Shown here: positions 33,403 to 42,563 of the stretch, one piece after another
Layout of the letters: each line of letters opens with the position of its first letter
Numbering within the stretch: position 1 is the first letter of the stretch
From: Hymenobacter actinosclerus
Lineage (GTDB): Bacteria; Bacteroidota; Bacteroidia; Cytophagales; Hymenobacteraceae
Length of the DNA stretch: 64,000 nt
NCBI RefSeq assembly: GCF_900111515.1
Contig: NZ_FOHS01000004.1
Coordinates: forward strand, 1 to 64,000
Direction: 5' to 3'
Program-made: the position numbers and the translations under genes
The notes under the pieces: model-generated
Told to the model about the DNA's origin: nothing
Databases searched by the model: none
The model's input: the letters and a program-made list of their open reading frames with translations, nothing else

Positions 33403-33571
33403 AACGGAGTAAGTAACAGATTCGGTTACAAATGTACAACAGAAAATGGTTGTGCGCAACCTTTGCAGTCAACTGCTACCAATGCGTTGGTAAAGAATAG
33501 TTGGAGGCAGTGAGTTGCACAATGGGTAGTGCAAAACCCGGTTTCATGCTACCGACTGTGCAACCCTCAAC

Positions 33572-34429
33572 CTACTCGGTCCAGGTGCCGAACCGGCCGG
33601 CCTGGTAATCCTGGTAGGCCTGCCGGATTTCGGCCTCGGAGTTCATCACGAAGGGCCCGGCGGCCACGATGGGCTCATTGAACGGCACGGCGTGGCCCAG
33701 GAGCAGCACGGCGTCGTCGGTCAGGGCGCGGGCCTCGAAGTCGTCGCCGTCGTAGTTGAATTCGACCAGCTGCCGGGCTTCGGCTTCCTGGCCGTTCACC
33801 AGTAGCCGGCCCCGAATCACGTAGCAGAAAATGGTGCGCCCGGCCGCGATACTCAGCTGTAGCCGGCCATCTTGCCGGAAGTTGACGGTGGCCAGCGCCA
33901 TGTCGGTGAGCGGTTGCACGGCCCCGGCGGTACCGGCCCAGTTGCCCGAAACGGCGTGGATTGTTACGCGCCCCTCATCGAGCGTTACGGCCGGAATTTC
34001 GGGCTGCTGCAAGCCGGTGTAACGGGGCTCGGTCATTTTCAGGCGGGCCGGCAGGTTCACCCAGAGCTGTAGGATTTCCAGCGGGCCGCCGGTCTGCTTG
34101 AACTCGTCGGACGAAATTTCGGAGTGAATCAGGCCCCGGCCGGCCGTCATCCACTGGATGCCGCCCGGCCCGATAACGCTGCGGTGCCCGCCCGAATCCT
34201 GGTGCAGAATGTCGCCTTCCAGGATAAATGTCACGGTTTCGAAGCCGCGGTGCGGGTGGGGGCCGAAGGGCAGGCCGCGGTTGCGGGCCGGGTAGGTTTG
34301 GGGGCCATGGTGGTTGAGGAACAGGAACGGGTCGAGGTGCTCCACCGAGTTGGTGGGCAGGGCCCGGTAGGTCGTCAGGTCGGCAATGGGGGCGCTCTGG
34401 GCGCGGTGCAGGGTTTTGATGGTGCGCAT
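33572..34429 (-). CDS. Pirin family protein
   Basis: 285 residues. Bicupin with the metal-site motif PFGPHPHRGFETVTFI: His58, His60, His102 and Glu104 (IHSEI) are the expected iron ligands. The second cupin half (LSIAAGRTIFCYVIRGRLLVNG) lacks metal ligands, as usual. Bacterial pirins may act as quercetinases or regulators of metabolism; function unproven here. Divergent from the Old Yellow Enzyme gene (164 bp). Confidence 0.92.
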   Translation of the reverse strand: MRTIKTLHRAQSAPIADLTTYRALPTNSVEHLDPFLFLNHHGPQTYPARNRGLPFGPHPHRGFETVTFILEGDILHQDSGGHRSVIGPGGIQWMTAGRGLIHSEISSDEFKQTGGPLEILQLWVNLPARLKMTEPRYTGLQQPEIPAVTLDEGRVTIHAVSGNWAGTAGAVQPLTDMALATVNFRQDGRLQLSIAAGRTIFCYVIRGRLLVNGQEAEARQLVEFNYDGDDFEARALTDDAVLLLGHAVPFNEPIVAAGPFVMNSEAEIRQAYQDYQAGRFGTWTE

Positions 34430-34592
34430 AAGGCGGCAGAATTCAAGGAGGAAAGTTGGTTGCCGGGCCCCGCGGGCCGTAGGAGGGAGGCAGCGGGGCG
34501 GCGGCGGATAAAACGTTTACGGCCCATTTTGTTATTACGGCGGGCTTCCGGCCCCGCTTCTGTTCATCCTGATCTGCTTACAACCGTCCCGA

Positions 34593-35663
34593 ATGATTCA
34601 CCTGTTTCAACCCTTTACCCAGCGTGGGCTCTCGCTCCGCAACCGCCTCATCATCTCCCCCATGTGCCAATACAGCTCCCAGGAAGGCTTCAGCACCGAC
34701 TGGCACGTGGTGCACCTGGGCTCGCGCGCCGTGGGCGGGGCGGGCCTCGTACTGCTCGAAGCCGCCGCCGTGTCGCCCGAGGGCCGCATCACCCCCGACG
34801 ATTTAGGCATCTGGCAGGACGAGCACGTGCCCGGCCTGCGCCGCATCACCGATTTTATCCGCACCCAGGGCGGCGCTTCGGGCATTCAGCTGGCCCACGC
34901 CGGCCGCAAAGCCAGCCACGCCAGCACCTGGAAAGGCAGCCATACCCTAACGCCGGCCGAAGGCGGCTGGACGACCCTCGGGCCCAGCGCCCGGCCCTTC
35001 AGCGACGAATACCCCATGCCCCAGGCGCTGGACAAGGCCGGAATTCAGCAGGTTATCGAGGATTTCCGGCAGGCCACCCGCCGGGCCGTGGCGGCCGGTT
35101 TCGAGGTAATCGAGCTGCACGCGGCCCACGGCTACCTGCTGCACGAGTTTATGTCGCCGCTGAGCAACGAGCGCACCGACGAGTACGGCGGCGCGTTCGA
35201 GAACCGCGTACGGCTGCTGCTGGAAGTGGTAGCCGCCACCCGCGCCGAGCTGCCCGCTGCGCAGCCGCTGTGGGTGCGCATCTCGGCCACCGACTGGACC
35301 GAAGGCGGCTGGACCGGCGACGACTCGGTGCGCCTGGCCGTGCTCCTGAAAGAAGCCGGCGTGGACTTGCTCGACTGCTCAACCGGCGGCAACGTGCCCC
35401 AAGCCGACATTCCGGTGGGCCCCGGCTACCAGGTGCGCTTCGCCGAGCAGGTGCGCCGCGAAACGGGCCTGGCCACCGGCGCCGTGGGCCTCATCACCGA
35501 CGCCCGGCAGGCCGAACAAATCGTGGCCACCGGCCAGGCCGACGTAGTGCTGCTGGGCCGCGAGTCGCTGCGCGACCCCTACTTCCCGCTGCACGCCGCC
35601 CACGAGCTGGGCGTTGATGTGCCGTGGCCCGTGCAATACGAGCGCGCCAAGCCAAGGCGATAG
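34593..35663 (+). CDS. Old Yellow Enzyme family NADPH:flavin oxidoreductase (YqjM/NamA type)
   Basis: 356 residues. LFQPFTQRGLSLRNRLIISPMCQYS at the start is the YqjM-type OYE signature with Cys25 that tunes FMN redox; QLAHAGRKAS, the substrate His pair in ELHAAHGYLLHEF, and VGLITDARQAEQI support FMN binding and ene-reductase activity. Reduces activated C=C bonds of enones or nitro compounds; physiological role unknown, often oxidative or electrophile stress. The longer overlapping frame from 34124 is non-coding. A 48-bp-arm hairpin follows the stop by 8 bp. Confidence 0.93.
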   Translation: MIHLFQPFTQRGLSLRNRLIISPMCQYSSQEGFSTDWHVVHLGSRAVGGAGLVLLEAAAVSPEGRITPDDLGIWQDEHVPGLRRITDFIRTQGGASGIQLAHAGRKASHASTWKGSHTLTPAEGGWTTLGPSARPFSDEYPMPQALDKAGIQQVIEDFRQATRRAVAAGFEVIELHAAHGYLLHEFMSPLSNERTDEYGGAFENRVRLLLEVVAATRAELPAAQPLWVRISATDWTEGGWTGDDSVRLAVLLKEAGVDLLDCSTGGNVPQADIPVGPGYQVRFAEQVRRETGLATGAVGLITDARQAEQIVATGQADVVLLGRESLRDPYFPLHAAHELGVDVPWPVQYERAKPRR

Positions 35664-35670
35664 GGTTCTT

Positions 35671-35797
35671 AGCGGCAAGCCCGTTGTCATTCTGAGCGGA
35701 GCGAAGAATCTCGCGTGCCAAAGTAATTTCTGACGACAGGGTTACCATTGCACGCGAGATTCTTCGCTCCGCTCAGAATGACAACGGGCTTGCCGCT
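35671..35797. repeat. 48-bp perfect inverted repeat with 31-nt loop
   Basis: Arms 35671-35718 and 35750-35797 are fully complementary, built from AGCGGCAAGCCCG, GTCATTCTGAGCGGAGCG and GAAGAATCTCGCGTGC. The 31-nt loop begins CAAAGTAATTT and holds CTGACGACAGGGTTACC. It lies after the Old Yellow Enzyme gene and before the first M13 peptidase. It is the clearest member of the four-element family that shares this loop. Confidence 0.95.
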
Positions 35798-35868
35798 TGT
35801 AGCTTGAGGCTTGCAGCTTGCAGCCAAACTTCGTGTCCCTATCCTACGCATTCTCATTATCTTCCTGC

Positions 35869-37980
35869 ATGAACAACCTTTCCGCTCCTCACCGGGCCGG
35901 GGCGGCGGCGGCCCTGCTGCTGGTGCTGGCCGGCTGCGCTACCAGCCAGCCGCCGGTAGCCACCACCACCACCTCCGCGCCGGTATCCGCGCCTGCCGTT
36001 CAGGAGCTGGGCCCCGGCCGCAGCATCAATCTGGCCGATGTTGACCGCTCGGTGGAGCCCTGCGACGACTTTTTCCAGTTTTCGGGTGGCAACTGGCTGC
36101 GCAACAACCCCGTGCCGGGCTACGCCTCCAGCTGGGGCCCGCGCAACCTGCTCAACGACCGGACCCAGGCCCGCCTGCGCCAGCTGCTCGACGATGCCGC
36201 TGCCGACCAAAGCGCCGCGCCGGGCAGCAACCGCCAGAAAGTGGGCGACTTCTACGCCTCGGGCATGGACTCGGTGGGCCTGGAGCAGGCCGGCCTGAAG
36301 TACCTCCGGCCCGAACTGGCCCGCATTGCTGCCATTACCAACCTGGCCGGTGTACGCGCCGAAATTGCCCGCCAGCAGACGCTGGGCACTGGCGCGTTCT
36401 TCCGGGCCGGCGTGACGCCCGACCGCAAAAACAGCAGCCAGTACGTGGTGAGCATGAGCCAGGGCGGCCTGAGCATGCCCGACCGCGACTACTACCTGAA
36501 AGGCGACGCCCGCTCGCTGGCCGTGCGCACCGCCTACGTGCAGTACCTGACCAACACGTTCAAGCTGCTGGGCGAGAGCGAAACGGCCGCGGCCACCAAA
36601 GCCGCGGCCGTGCTGCGCCTGGAAATCCGCCTGGCCAAAGCCAGCAAAGACCGGGTTTCGTTGCGCGACCCCTACGCCAGCTACAACAAAATGACGGTAG
36701 CCGAGGCCGACAAGCGCTTCCCGAACCTGGGCCTGCCCGCGCTGCTGAAAACCAACGGCCTGGGCGCGGCTCAGGAGGTAATCGTGGGGCAGCCGGAGTT
36801 CTTCCAGGAGATGAGCCAGCTGCTGAAGCAGACGCCGCTGGCCGAGCTCAAAACCTACCTCAACTGGCAGCTGGTATCGTCGCTGACGTCGGCGCTGCCC
36901 CAGGCGTTTGGCGACGAGGCCTTCCGGTTTGCCCAGGTGCAGAGCGGCGCCCGCCAGCAGCCCACGCGCTGGAAACGCATGCTGAGCGCCACCGACAACA
37001 CCCTGGGCGAGGCCTTCGGGCAGTTATACGTGGACGAAGCCTTTCCGCCCGCCGCCAAGCAAAAGGCGCTGGATATGCTGGCCAACATCCGCGAATCGAT
37101 GGCCGAGCACATCCAGACCAACACCTGGATGAGCGAGCCGACCAAGCAGGAAGCCCTGAAAAAGCTGGCCGCGCTGCGCGTGAAAATCGGCTACCCCGAC
37201 CAGTGGAAGGACTATTCGGCGCTCAATATCAGCCGCGAGTCGTACCTGAAAAACGTGCTGGCGGCCCGGCAGTGGAGCTTTAAGCAGAACACCAAGAAGT
37301 TCGGCGGACCGATTGACCGCACCGAGTGGGGCATGACGCCGCCCACCATCAACGCCTACTACAGCCCGCCGCTCAACGAAATTGTGTTTCCGGCCGGCTA
37401 CCTGCAACCGCCCTTCTTCGACCCTGAGGCCGACGACGCAGTAAACTACGGCGCCATTGGCGGCGTGATGGGCCACGAAATGACCCACGGCTTCGACGAC
37501 TCGGGCCGCCAGTACGACTCGGAGGGCAACCTGCGCGACTGGTGGACGCCGGCCGACGCGGCCGAATTCACGAAGCGCGCCGGCATCGTGGGCACCCAGT
37601 ATTCGGCCTTCTCGCCGCTCGATTCGGTGTACGTGAACGGCAAGCTGACCATGGGCGAAAACCTGGCCGACTTCGCCGGCCTGACCATCGTGTACGCCGC
37701 CCTGCAAAAGCAGCTCGACCAGAAATACGGCAAAGGCCAGCGTCCGCTCATCGACGGTTTCACGCCCGAGCAGCGCTTTTTCCTGAGCTGGGCCCAGCTG
37801 CGGCGCACCAACATCCGCCCCGAAGCCCTGCGCCAGCAAATCCTCACCGACCCGCACTCGCCCGGCCAGTACCGCACCATCGGCCCGCTCATGAACATGC
37901 CCGAGTTCTACCAGGCCTTCGGCTGCCAGCCCGGCCAGAAAATGGTGCGGGCGGAAGGCGAGCGGGCGAAGATTTGGTAG
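35869..37980 (+). CDS. M13 family (neprilysin-like) metallopeptidase lipoprotein, copy 1
   Basis: 703 residues from ATG 35869 (MNNLSAPHRAGAAAALLL). Lipobox LVLAGC sets it as a lipoprotein. The M13 N-terminal domain starts near VEPCDDFFQFSGGNW. Zinc motif HEMTH at 536-540 in GGVMGHEMTHGFDD, with the third ligand Glu597 in ENLADFAGL. Oligopeptidase activity, outside the cytoplasm. The open frame upstream of the ATG reads through repeat DNA and was rejected. Tandem with a second copy of equal length. Confidence 0.94.
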   Translation: MNNLSAPHRAGAAAALLLVLAGCATSQPPVATTTTSAPVSAPAVQELGPGRSINLADVDRSVEPCDDFFQFSGGNWLRNNPVPGYASSWGPRNLLNDRTQARLRQLLDDAAADQSAAPGSNRQKVGDFYASGMDSVGLEQAGLKYLRPELARIAAITNLAGVRAEIARQQTLGTGAFFRAGVTPDRKNSSQYVVSMSQGGLSMPDRDYYLKGDARSLAVRTAYVQYLTNTFKLLGESETAAATKAAAVLRLEIRLAKASKDRVSLRDPYASYNKMTVAEADKRFPNLGLPALLKTNGLGAAQEVIVGQPEFFQEMSQLLKQTPLAELKTYLNWQLVSSLTSALPQAFGDEAFRFAQVQSGARQQPTRWKRMLSATDNTLGEAFGQLYVDEAFPPAAKQKALDMLANIRESMAEHIQTNTWMSEPTKQEALKKLAALRVKIGYPDQWKDYSALNISRESYLKNVLAARQWSFKQNTKKFGGPIDRTEWGMTPPTINAYYSPPLNEIVFPAGYLQPPFFDPEADDAVNYGAIGGVMGHEMTHGFDDSGRQYDSEGNLRDWWTPADAAEFTKRAGIVGTQYSAFSPLDSVYVNGKLTMGENLADFAGLTIVYAALQKQLDQKYGKGQRPLIDGFTPEQRFFLSWAQLRRTNIRPEALRQQILTDPHSPGQYRTIGPLMNMPEFYQAFGCQPGQKMVRAEGERAKIW

Positions 37981-37988
37981 CCCGCTAA

Positions 37989-38090
37989 CCCCACCCCCAG
38001 CCCCTCCCCTCCGGGAGAGGGGTGCGTTCAACGAGTGGTTAAGCTCGCGTCTGGCACCCCTCTCCCGGAGGGGAGGGGCCGGGGGTGGGG
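37989..38090. repeat. 37-bp inverted repeat between the two M13 genes
   Basis: Arms 37989-38025 and 38054-38090 pair with one mismatch; left arm is CCCCACCCCCAG, CCCCTCCCCTCC, GGGAGAGGGGTGC. The 28-nt loop contains GTTCAACGAGTGG, the word found in the hairpins at 5.4, 7.9 and 54.6 kb. It lies 9 bp after the first peptidase stop and may end its transcription. Confidence 0.88.
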
Positions 38091-38139
38091 TGCACCAACA
38101 GAACAAAATCATTTCTCCACCTCACCAATTCCCACTTCC

Positions 38140-40251
38140 ATGACGCCACAACGAACCCTCCTGCTCACCCTGGGCACCGCCGCCGGCCTCGCGCTGGGTG
38201 GCTGCGCGGCCAGCACCCCGGCTACTACTGCTTCCACGGCTCCGGCGGCGGGTGCCGCCGCGCCGCAACTCGGCCCCATCATGCCCGGCGTGGGCCTCGA
38301 CCCGGCCAACATTGATGCGTCGGTGTCGCCCTGCGACGACTTTTTCCAGTATGCTTCGGGCACCTGGCTCAAGAACAACCCGGTGCCGGCCGCCGAGTCG
38401 CGCTGGAGCTCCTGGAACGGGCTCATCAACCAGAACGAGGCCGTAATGCGCCAGATTCTGGAGGAGTCGGCGGCCAATACCACGGCGGCGCGGGGCTCGA
38501 ACCTGCAAAAAGTGGGCGACTACTACGCCTCGGCCATGGACTCGACTACCATCGAAACGGCGGGCCTCAAGTACCTCAACCCCGAGCTCAACCGCATCAA
38601 TAGCATCAAAAATCTGAAGGATTTGCAGCTGGGCCTCGTGCGGGCTCAGCAGCTGCAAACCCGCTCGGTGTTCGGCCTCGGCGTGGCCCAGGACCGCAAG
38701 AAAAGCGACGAATACGCGCTGTATCTGAGCCAGGGCGGCCTCAGCCTGCCCGACCGGGACTACTACCTCAAGGACGACTCGCGCTCCAAAACTATCCGGG
38801 CGGCCTACACGGTGTATCTCAACAACACCTTTAAAATGCTGGGCGACTCGCCGGCCCAGGCCGCCAAGCACGCCGCTACGGTGCTGCGCCTCGAAACCCG
38901 GTTGGCCAAGGCCAGCAAAGACCGGGTGGCCCTGCGCGACCCCTACGCCAACTACAACAAAATGAGCGTGGCCGAGGCCAACCAGCAGTTTCCCAACCTC
39001 AACCTGCCCGCCATGCTGCCCGCCCTCAAGCTGGCCGGCGCCCAGGAGGTGATTGTGGGCCAGCCCGAGTTTTTGAAGGAAGCCAACGCGGCCCTGACGC
39101 AGGAGCCGCTGGCCGACTGGAAAACCTACCTGCGCTGGCACCTGGTATCGTCGGTGGCTTCGGCGCTGCCCCAGGCCTACGTCGATGAGCAGTTCCGCTT
39201 TCAGCAGGTGCTGAGCGGGGCCAAGCAGCAGCAGCCCCGCTGGAAGCGCATGCTGCGGGCCACCGATGGCTCCTTGGGCGAGGCTTTCGGGCAGCTGTAT
39301 GTCGACAAGGCTTTCAAGCCCGAAACCAAGGTGAAGGCCCAGCAGATGGTAGCCAACATCAAGGAGGCCATGGGCGAGCACATTAAGGGGCTGGAGTGGA
39401 TGAGCCCGGCCACCAAAGAAGAGGCGCTGAAAAAGCTGGCCTCGTTCAATGTAAAAATCGGCTACCCCGATAAGTGGAAGGACTATTCGGCCCTGAACAT
39501 CAGCCGCGAGTCGTACCTGAAAAACGTGCTGGCGGCCCGCGAGTGGGAAAGCCAGGACAACGTGAGCCGCTACGGCAAGCCCATCGACCGCTCGGTGTGG
39601 AGCATGACGCCGCCCACGGTAAATGCCTATTACAACTCCTCGCTCAACGAAATCGTGTTTCCGGCCGGCATCATGCAGCCGCCCTTCTTCGACCCCAATG
39701 CCGACGACGCGGTGAACTACGGCGGCATGGGCGCCGTCATCGGCCACGAAATCACCCACGGCTTCGACGACCGGGGCCGGCAGTCGGACGCCCAGGGCAA
39801 CCTGCGCGACTGGTGGACCAAGGAAGATGCCACCGAGTTCACGAAGCGCGCCGACATGGTAGGCGCCCAATACTCGGCCTTCTCGCCGCTGGATTCGGTG
39901 TTCGTGAACGGCAAGCTGACGATGGGCGAAAACCTGGCCGACTTCGGCGGGCTGGCCCTGGCCTACTCGGCCCTCGAAAAGCAACTCCAGCAGAAGTACG
40001 GCAGCACCCCGCCGCCCCGCTACGACGGCTTCACGCCCGAGCAGCGTTTCTTCCTGGCCTGGGCGCAGGTGTGGCGCACCAACGCCCGCCCCGAATACCT
40101 GCGCCAGCAGGTGCTCACCGACTCGCACTCGCCGGCCCAGTACCGCACCAACGGCCCGCTCATGAACATGCCCGAGTTCTACGAGGCCTTCGGCTGCAAG
40201 GAGCCCGCGAAAATGGTCCGCCGCGAGCAGGAACGCGCCCGGATCTGGTAG
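38140..40251 (+). CDS. M13 family metallopeptidase lipoprotein, copy 2
   Basis: 703 residues from ATG 38140 (MTPQRTLLLTLGTAAGLALG). Lipobox ALGGC. Same layout as copy 1, with HEITH at 536-540 and Glu597 in ENLADFGGL. Many stretches are identical (WKDYSALNISRESYLKNVLA; MGENLADF), others diverged, so this is a true tandem duplication, not a recent one. Zinc-dependent oligopeptidase on the envelope. Upstream in-frame start at 38035 lies within the hairpin and was rejected. Confidence 0.94.
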   Translation: MTPQRTLLLTLGTAAGLALGGCAASTPATTASTAPAAGAAAPQLGPIMPGVGLDPANIDASVSPCDDFFQYASGTWLKNNPVPAAESRWSSWNGLINQNEAVMRQILEESAANTTAARGSNLQKVGDYYASAMDSTTIETAGLKYLNPELNRINSIKNLKDLQLGLVRAQQLQTRSVFGLGVAQDRKKSDEYALYLSQGGLSLPDRDYYLKDDSRSKTIRAAYTVYLNNTFKMLGDSPAQAAKHAATVLRLETRLAKASKDRVALRDPYANYNKMSVAEANQQFPNLNLPAMLPALKLAGAQEVIVGQPEFLKEANAALTQEPLADWKTYLRWHLVSSVASALPQAYVDEQFRFQQVLSGAKQQQPRWKRMLRATDGSLGEAFGQLYVDKAFKPETKVKAQQMVANIKEAMGEHIKGLEWMSPATKEEALKKLASFNVKIGYPDKWKDYSALNISRESYLKNVLAAREWESQDNVSRYGKPIDRSVWSMTPPTVNAYYNSSLNEIVFPAGIMQPPFFDPNADDAVNYGGMGAVIGHEITHGFDDRGRQSDAQGNLRDWWTKEDATEFTKRADMVGAQYSAFSPLDSVFVNGKLTMGENLADFGGLALAYSALEKQLQQKYGSTPPPRYDGFTPEQRFFLAWAQVWRTNARPEYLRQQVLTDSHSPAQYRTNGPLMNMPEFYEAFGCKEPAKMVRREQERARIW

Positions 40252-40267
40252 GTTTTTAAGCTGTTAG

Positions 40268-40414
40268 CTGAACTGACAAGCTAAATTGGTGTACAGAACG
40301 TCATTCAGAGCGGAGCGAAGAATCTCGCCTGAATTCGTCCAACGTCTGTTCGAGCGAGATTCTTCGCTCCGCTCTGAGTGACGTTCTGTACACCAATTTA
40401 GCTTGTCAGTTCAG
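40268..40414. repeat. 61-bp inverted repeat with 25-nt loop
   Basis: Arms 40268-40328 and 40354-40414 pair over 61 bp with a single mismatch. Modules: CTGAACTGACAAGC, TAAATTGGTGTACAGAACG, TCATTCAGAGCGGAGCG, AAGAATCTCGC. The loop (GAATTCGTCCAACGTCTG) is not the 31-nt type. It lies between the second M13 gene and the convergent ZIP gene. GCTGTTAGCTGA words lie just outside both arms. Confidence 0.93.
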
Positions 40415-40440
40415 TTAGCTGTTAGCTGAAAAAACAAAAA

Positions 40441-40470
40441 GGGCGCCGCACTCGGTTGAGTGTGGCGCCC
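40441..40470. terminator. Bidirectional rho-independent terminator
   Basis: GGGCGCCGCACTC and GAGTGTGGCGCCC form a 13-bp stem (one G-T pair) with a 4-nt loop, A-run before and six T after, between convergent genes ending at 40251 and 40537. Confidence 0.9.
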
Positions 40471-40536
40471 TTTTTTGTGAGGAATAAATGGGATTCCAGA
40501 ACGAAAGCTAACAGCTATAAGCTCTCAGCTAACAGC

Positions 40537-41277
40537 TTAAAAAATATCCACCGCCAAAGCCAGCAGCAGGCCGGCCAGCGTGGCCAGCAGTTTGCGCACA
40601 TTCAGGCGGTGGTCGGGGCTGGTTTCGAACAGAATGGTGGTGGACACGTGCAGGAAGTTGCCGGCCACCAGGCCCAGCAGGGCCGCGTAGAGGCCGGCGC
40701 CCAGCAGCTGGTCGAGCACTACGAAGTTGCTGATAACGATGCCCGCCGGGCCGGCCAGCGCGAACAGCAGCAGGTAGGGCAGGGCCCGCCGGAACGAGCC
40801 CAGCCGCAGCCGCAGCAGCGCCATCAGGGCGAAAGCGGCCGGAATGTGATGCAGGGCAATGCCGGTCAGGATGGCGTAGAAGTTGTTGTTCACGTCGCCG
40901 GCTACTGGGTCCTTAATTAAGATGCTGCCCTCCAGAAAGGAGTGGATGGCCAGCGAGAACAGCAGCATAAACGGCACCTGGCCCCCGTGCCCGCCCGGCT
41001 CGGGGTGATGGTGGACGTGGCCGTGCTCGACGCCCTGCGAGAACACCTCCAGCAGCATCTGCCCGAAAAAGCCGGCCAGCACGAAGTAGCCCACCTCATG
41101 GCCCGGCCGCAGCTCCAGGGCCTCGGGCAGCAGGTGCGTTACGGTGAGCGTGAACAGGTAAGCCCCGCTGAAGGCCAGCAGCGGCTTCATCCAGACGGTG
41201 CCGGCCGTGGGCACGAAGCGCGTCAGCCACCCGGCCCCCAGCACCGTCAGGAACAGCGCAAAAACGGCAAACCACAT
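40537..41277 (-). CDS. ZIP family divalent metal transporter
   Basis: 246 residues, eight hydrophobic segments. ZIP metal-site motifs: HSFLEG (112-117) and HHIPAAFA (143-150). The cytoplasmic-type variable loop between segments 3 and 4 is rich in His and Gly (EHGHVHHHPEPGGHGG, 84-99), as in zinc or broad-specificity ZIPs. Probable import of zinc, iron or manganese. Start ATG 41277 (MWFAVFALFLTVLG). Flanked by hairpins on both sides. Confidence 0.92.
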   Translation of the reverse strand: MWFAVFALFLTVLGAGWLTRFVPTAGTVWMKPLLAFSGAYLFTLTVTHLLPEALELRPGHEVGYFVLAGFFGQMLLEVFSQGVEHGHVHHHPEPGGHGGQVPFMLLFSLAIHSFLEGSILIKDPVAGDVNNNFYAILTGIALHHIPAAFALMALLRLRLGSFRRALPYLLLFALAGPAGIVISNFVVLDQLLGAGLYAALLGLVAGNFLHVSTTILFETSPDHRLNVRKLLATLAGLLLALAVDIF

Positions 41278-41317
41278 AGTTTAGTAGGAGATAGTTAGTT
41301 TGTTGGACTTGTAATCG

Positions 41318-41418
41318 CCTGTCATCCTGAGCTTGCGAAGGACTTTATCACGTGAAGACGAGTTGTTGCTACGGCCGTTCTAACGTGATAAGGTCCTTCG
41401 CAAGCTCAGGATGACAGG
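41318..41418. repeat. 36-bp inverted repeat between ZIP and methyltransferase genes
   Basis: Arms 41318-41353 and 41383-41418 pair with one mismatch. Modules: CCTGTCATCCTGAGC, TTGCGAAGGACTTTATCACGT. Loop of 29 nt contains GACGAGTTGTTGCTACGG, not the CAAAGTAAT type. Same scaffold GTCATnCTGAGC...GAAG as other elements but with different filler. Confidence 0.9.
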
Positions 41419-41427
41419 TGGTTGTGC

Positions 41428-42168
41428 TTATTTCTTCAGCACGAACAGCATGCGGGGGCTGGTGGCCAGGTCGAAGGGGCGGAGCTGGTAGTCGCCCAGG
41501 GTTTCGGCCAGGCGCAGGCCCGCCAGGTGGAAATACTCCTCGAACCGCTCCAGCGTGAGGGCCCGCACCCGCTCCTCGAAGTGCTGCGGCCGGCCCTGTT
41601 CGTCCTCAAACCGGATGTCCTTCACGATGAAGTCGTTCTGCAGGTGGCGGTGCAGCTCGAACGTAACACCATCGACCTGCTGGGTTTCGTGGGCCACCAG
41701 CTGCCGGATGGCCAGGTCGGTGTTCAGAAAGTCGATAACCAGCTTGCCGCCGGGCCGCAGCGCGTCGGCGGCGTGGCGCAGGGCCACCACGTTTTCGGCC
41801 TCCTCGGCAAAGTAGCCGAAGCTCGTAAACAGGTTCAGCACTAAATCGAACGAGTCGTAGGGCAGCTCGTCGCGCATGTCGTGCTCGTAGAAACGCAGGT
41901 GCCCGTGGGCAAACTGCCGGGCGTAGGCAATGCTCTGAGCCGACAAATCGACGCCCGTTACATCGTAGCCCTGCTCGCTGAGGTAGCGCGAGTGCCGGCC
42001 CTTCCCGCAGGCCAGATCCAGCAGCCGCGCCCCGGGTTTGGGGTGCAAATGGGCCAGCAGCCGCCCCAGAAACTGCTGCGCCTCGGCGTAGTCGCGGTGC
42101 TGGTAGAGGCGGTGGTAGTAAGGCGAATCGAACCAGGTGCTAAACCATTCGGTGGCAGCAGCAGACAT
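41428..42168 (-). CDS. Class I SAM-dependent methyltransferase
   Basis: 246 residues from ATG 42168 (MSAAATEWFSTWFDSPYYH). SAM-binding motif I LLDLACGKGRHSRYL (49-63), motif II GVDLSAQSI, motif IV FDLVLNLFTSFGYF, and GGKLVIDFLN. Resembles the small-molecule methyltransferases near tellurite-resistance type TehB; substrate unknown. The open frame extends upstream past 42168 but covers the palindromic terminator and the next gene's tail. Confidence 0.88.
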   Translation of the reverse strand: MSAAATEWFSTWFDSPYYHRLYQHRDYAEAQQFLGRLLAHLHPKPGARLLDLACGKGRHSRYLSEQGYDVTGVDLSAQSIAYARQFAHGHLRFYEHDMRDELPYDSFDLVLNLFTSFGYFAEEAENVVALRHAADALRPGGKLVIDFLNTDLAIRQLVAHETQQVDGVTFELHRHLQNDFIVKDIRFEDEQGRPQHFEERVRALTLERFEEYFHLAGLRLAETLGDYQLRPFDLATSPRMLFVLKK

Positions 42169-42185
42169 AGGCAAGGGGTGAAAAA

Positions 42186-42215
42186 CGAAGAAGGGCGTAG
42201 CTACGCCCTTCTTCG
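42186..42215. terminator. Perfect 30-bp palindrome, terminator-like
   Basis: CGAAGAAGGGCGTAG joined directly to its exact complement, without spacer. A-run on one side. It follows the heavy-metal-binding lipoprotein gene (minus strand, stop at 42270) and precedes the methyltransferase start. Confidence 0.75.
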
Positions 42216-42269
42216 CATTCGGGAAAGCAGGTTGGCCGCAGTTCGCAGAGGCGGGGCGCGGGCCGTAGG

Positions 42270-42542
42270 CTACAGCGTGGCGGCGGGGGCAGCGGCGGGG
42301 TTGGGCTCCAGGTCCATTTTGCAGACCGGGCACTGGCCGGGCTTGTCGCTGGCGCTGCCTTCGCAGTTCATGGGGCAGATGTAGGCGGCGGTGGCTACGG
42401 GCGTCGCCTCGGCGCCGGTGGCGGCAGGGGCTTCGGTAGTCGTGGCCGGGGCCTCGGCAGTGGCCGCTTTCTGCTCGCAGCTGGTCAGGGCCAGGGCGGG
42501 CAGAAAGCACAGGGCCAGGGCCGCTTGCTTGAGATACTTCAT
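42270..42542 (-). CDS. Small lipoprotein with heavy-metal-binding domain
   Basis: 90 residues. Lipobox LTSC (Cys22), an Ala/Thr/Pro-rich linker, then YICPMNCEGSASDKPGQCPVCKM, split in parts here: YICPMNCEGS, DKPGQCPVCKMDL. CPM-C and CPVCKM are the heavy-metal-binding domain found at N-termini of CusB/P1B-ATPase partners. Here it stands alone on a lipid anchor, so it may be a periplasmic metal scavenger or sensor. The 42564-42935 lipoprotein gene lies 21 bp upstream on the same strand. Confidence 0.88.
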   Translation of the reverse strand: MKYLKQAALALCFLPALALTSCEQKAATAEAPATTTEAPAATGAEATPVATAAYICPMNCEGSASDKPGQCPVCKMDLEPNPAAAPAATL

Positions 42543-42563
42543 CAGCTTACGGGTTGCGGGTGC

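Noticed and set aside
34124..35617. 497-codon open frame overlapping pirin and the Old Yellow Enzyme
   Set aside because: Arg/Pro/Gly-rich frame-shifted shadow; both real genes have clear motifs in other frames.
38122..40128. 668-codon minus-strand frame opposite the second M13 gene
   Set aside because: No domain or signal; a GC-rich antisense shadow of the peptidase.
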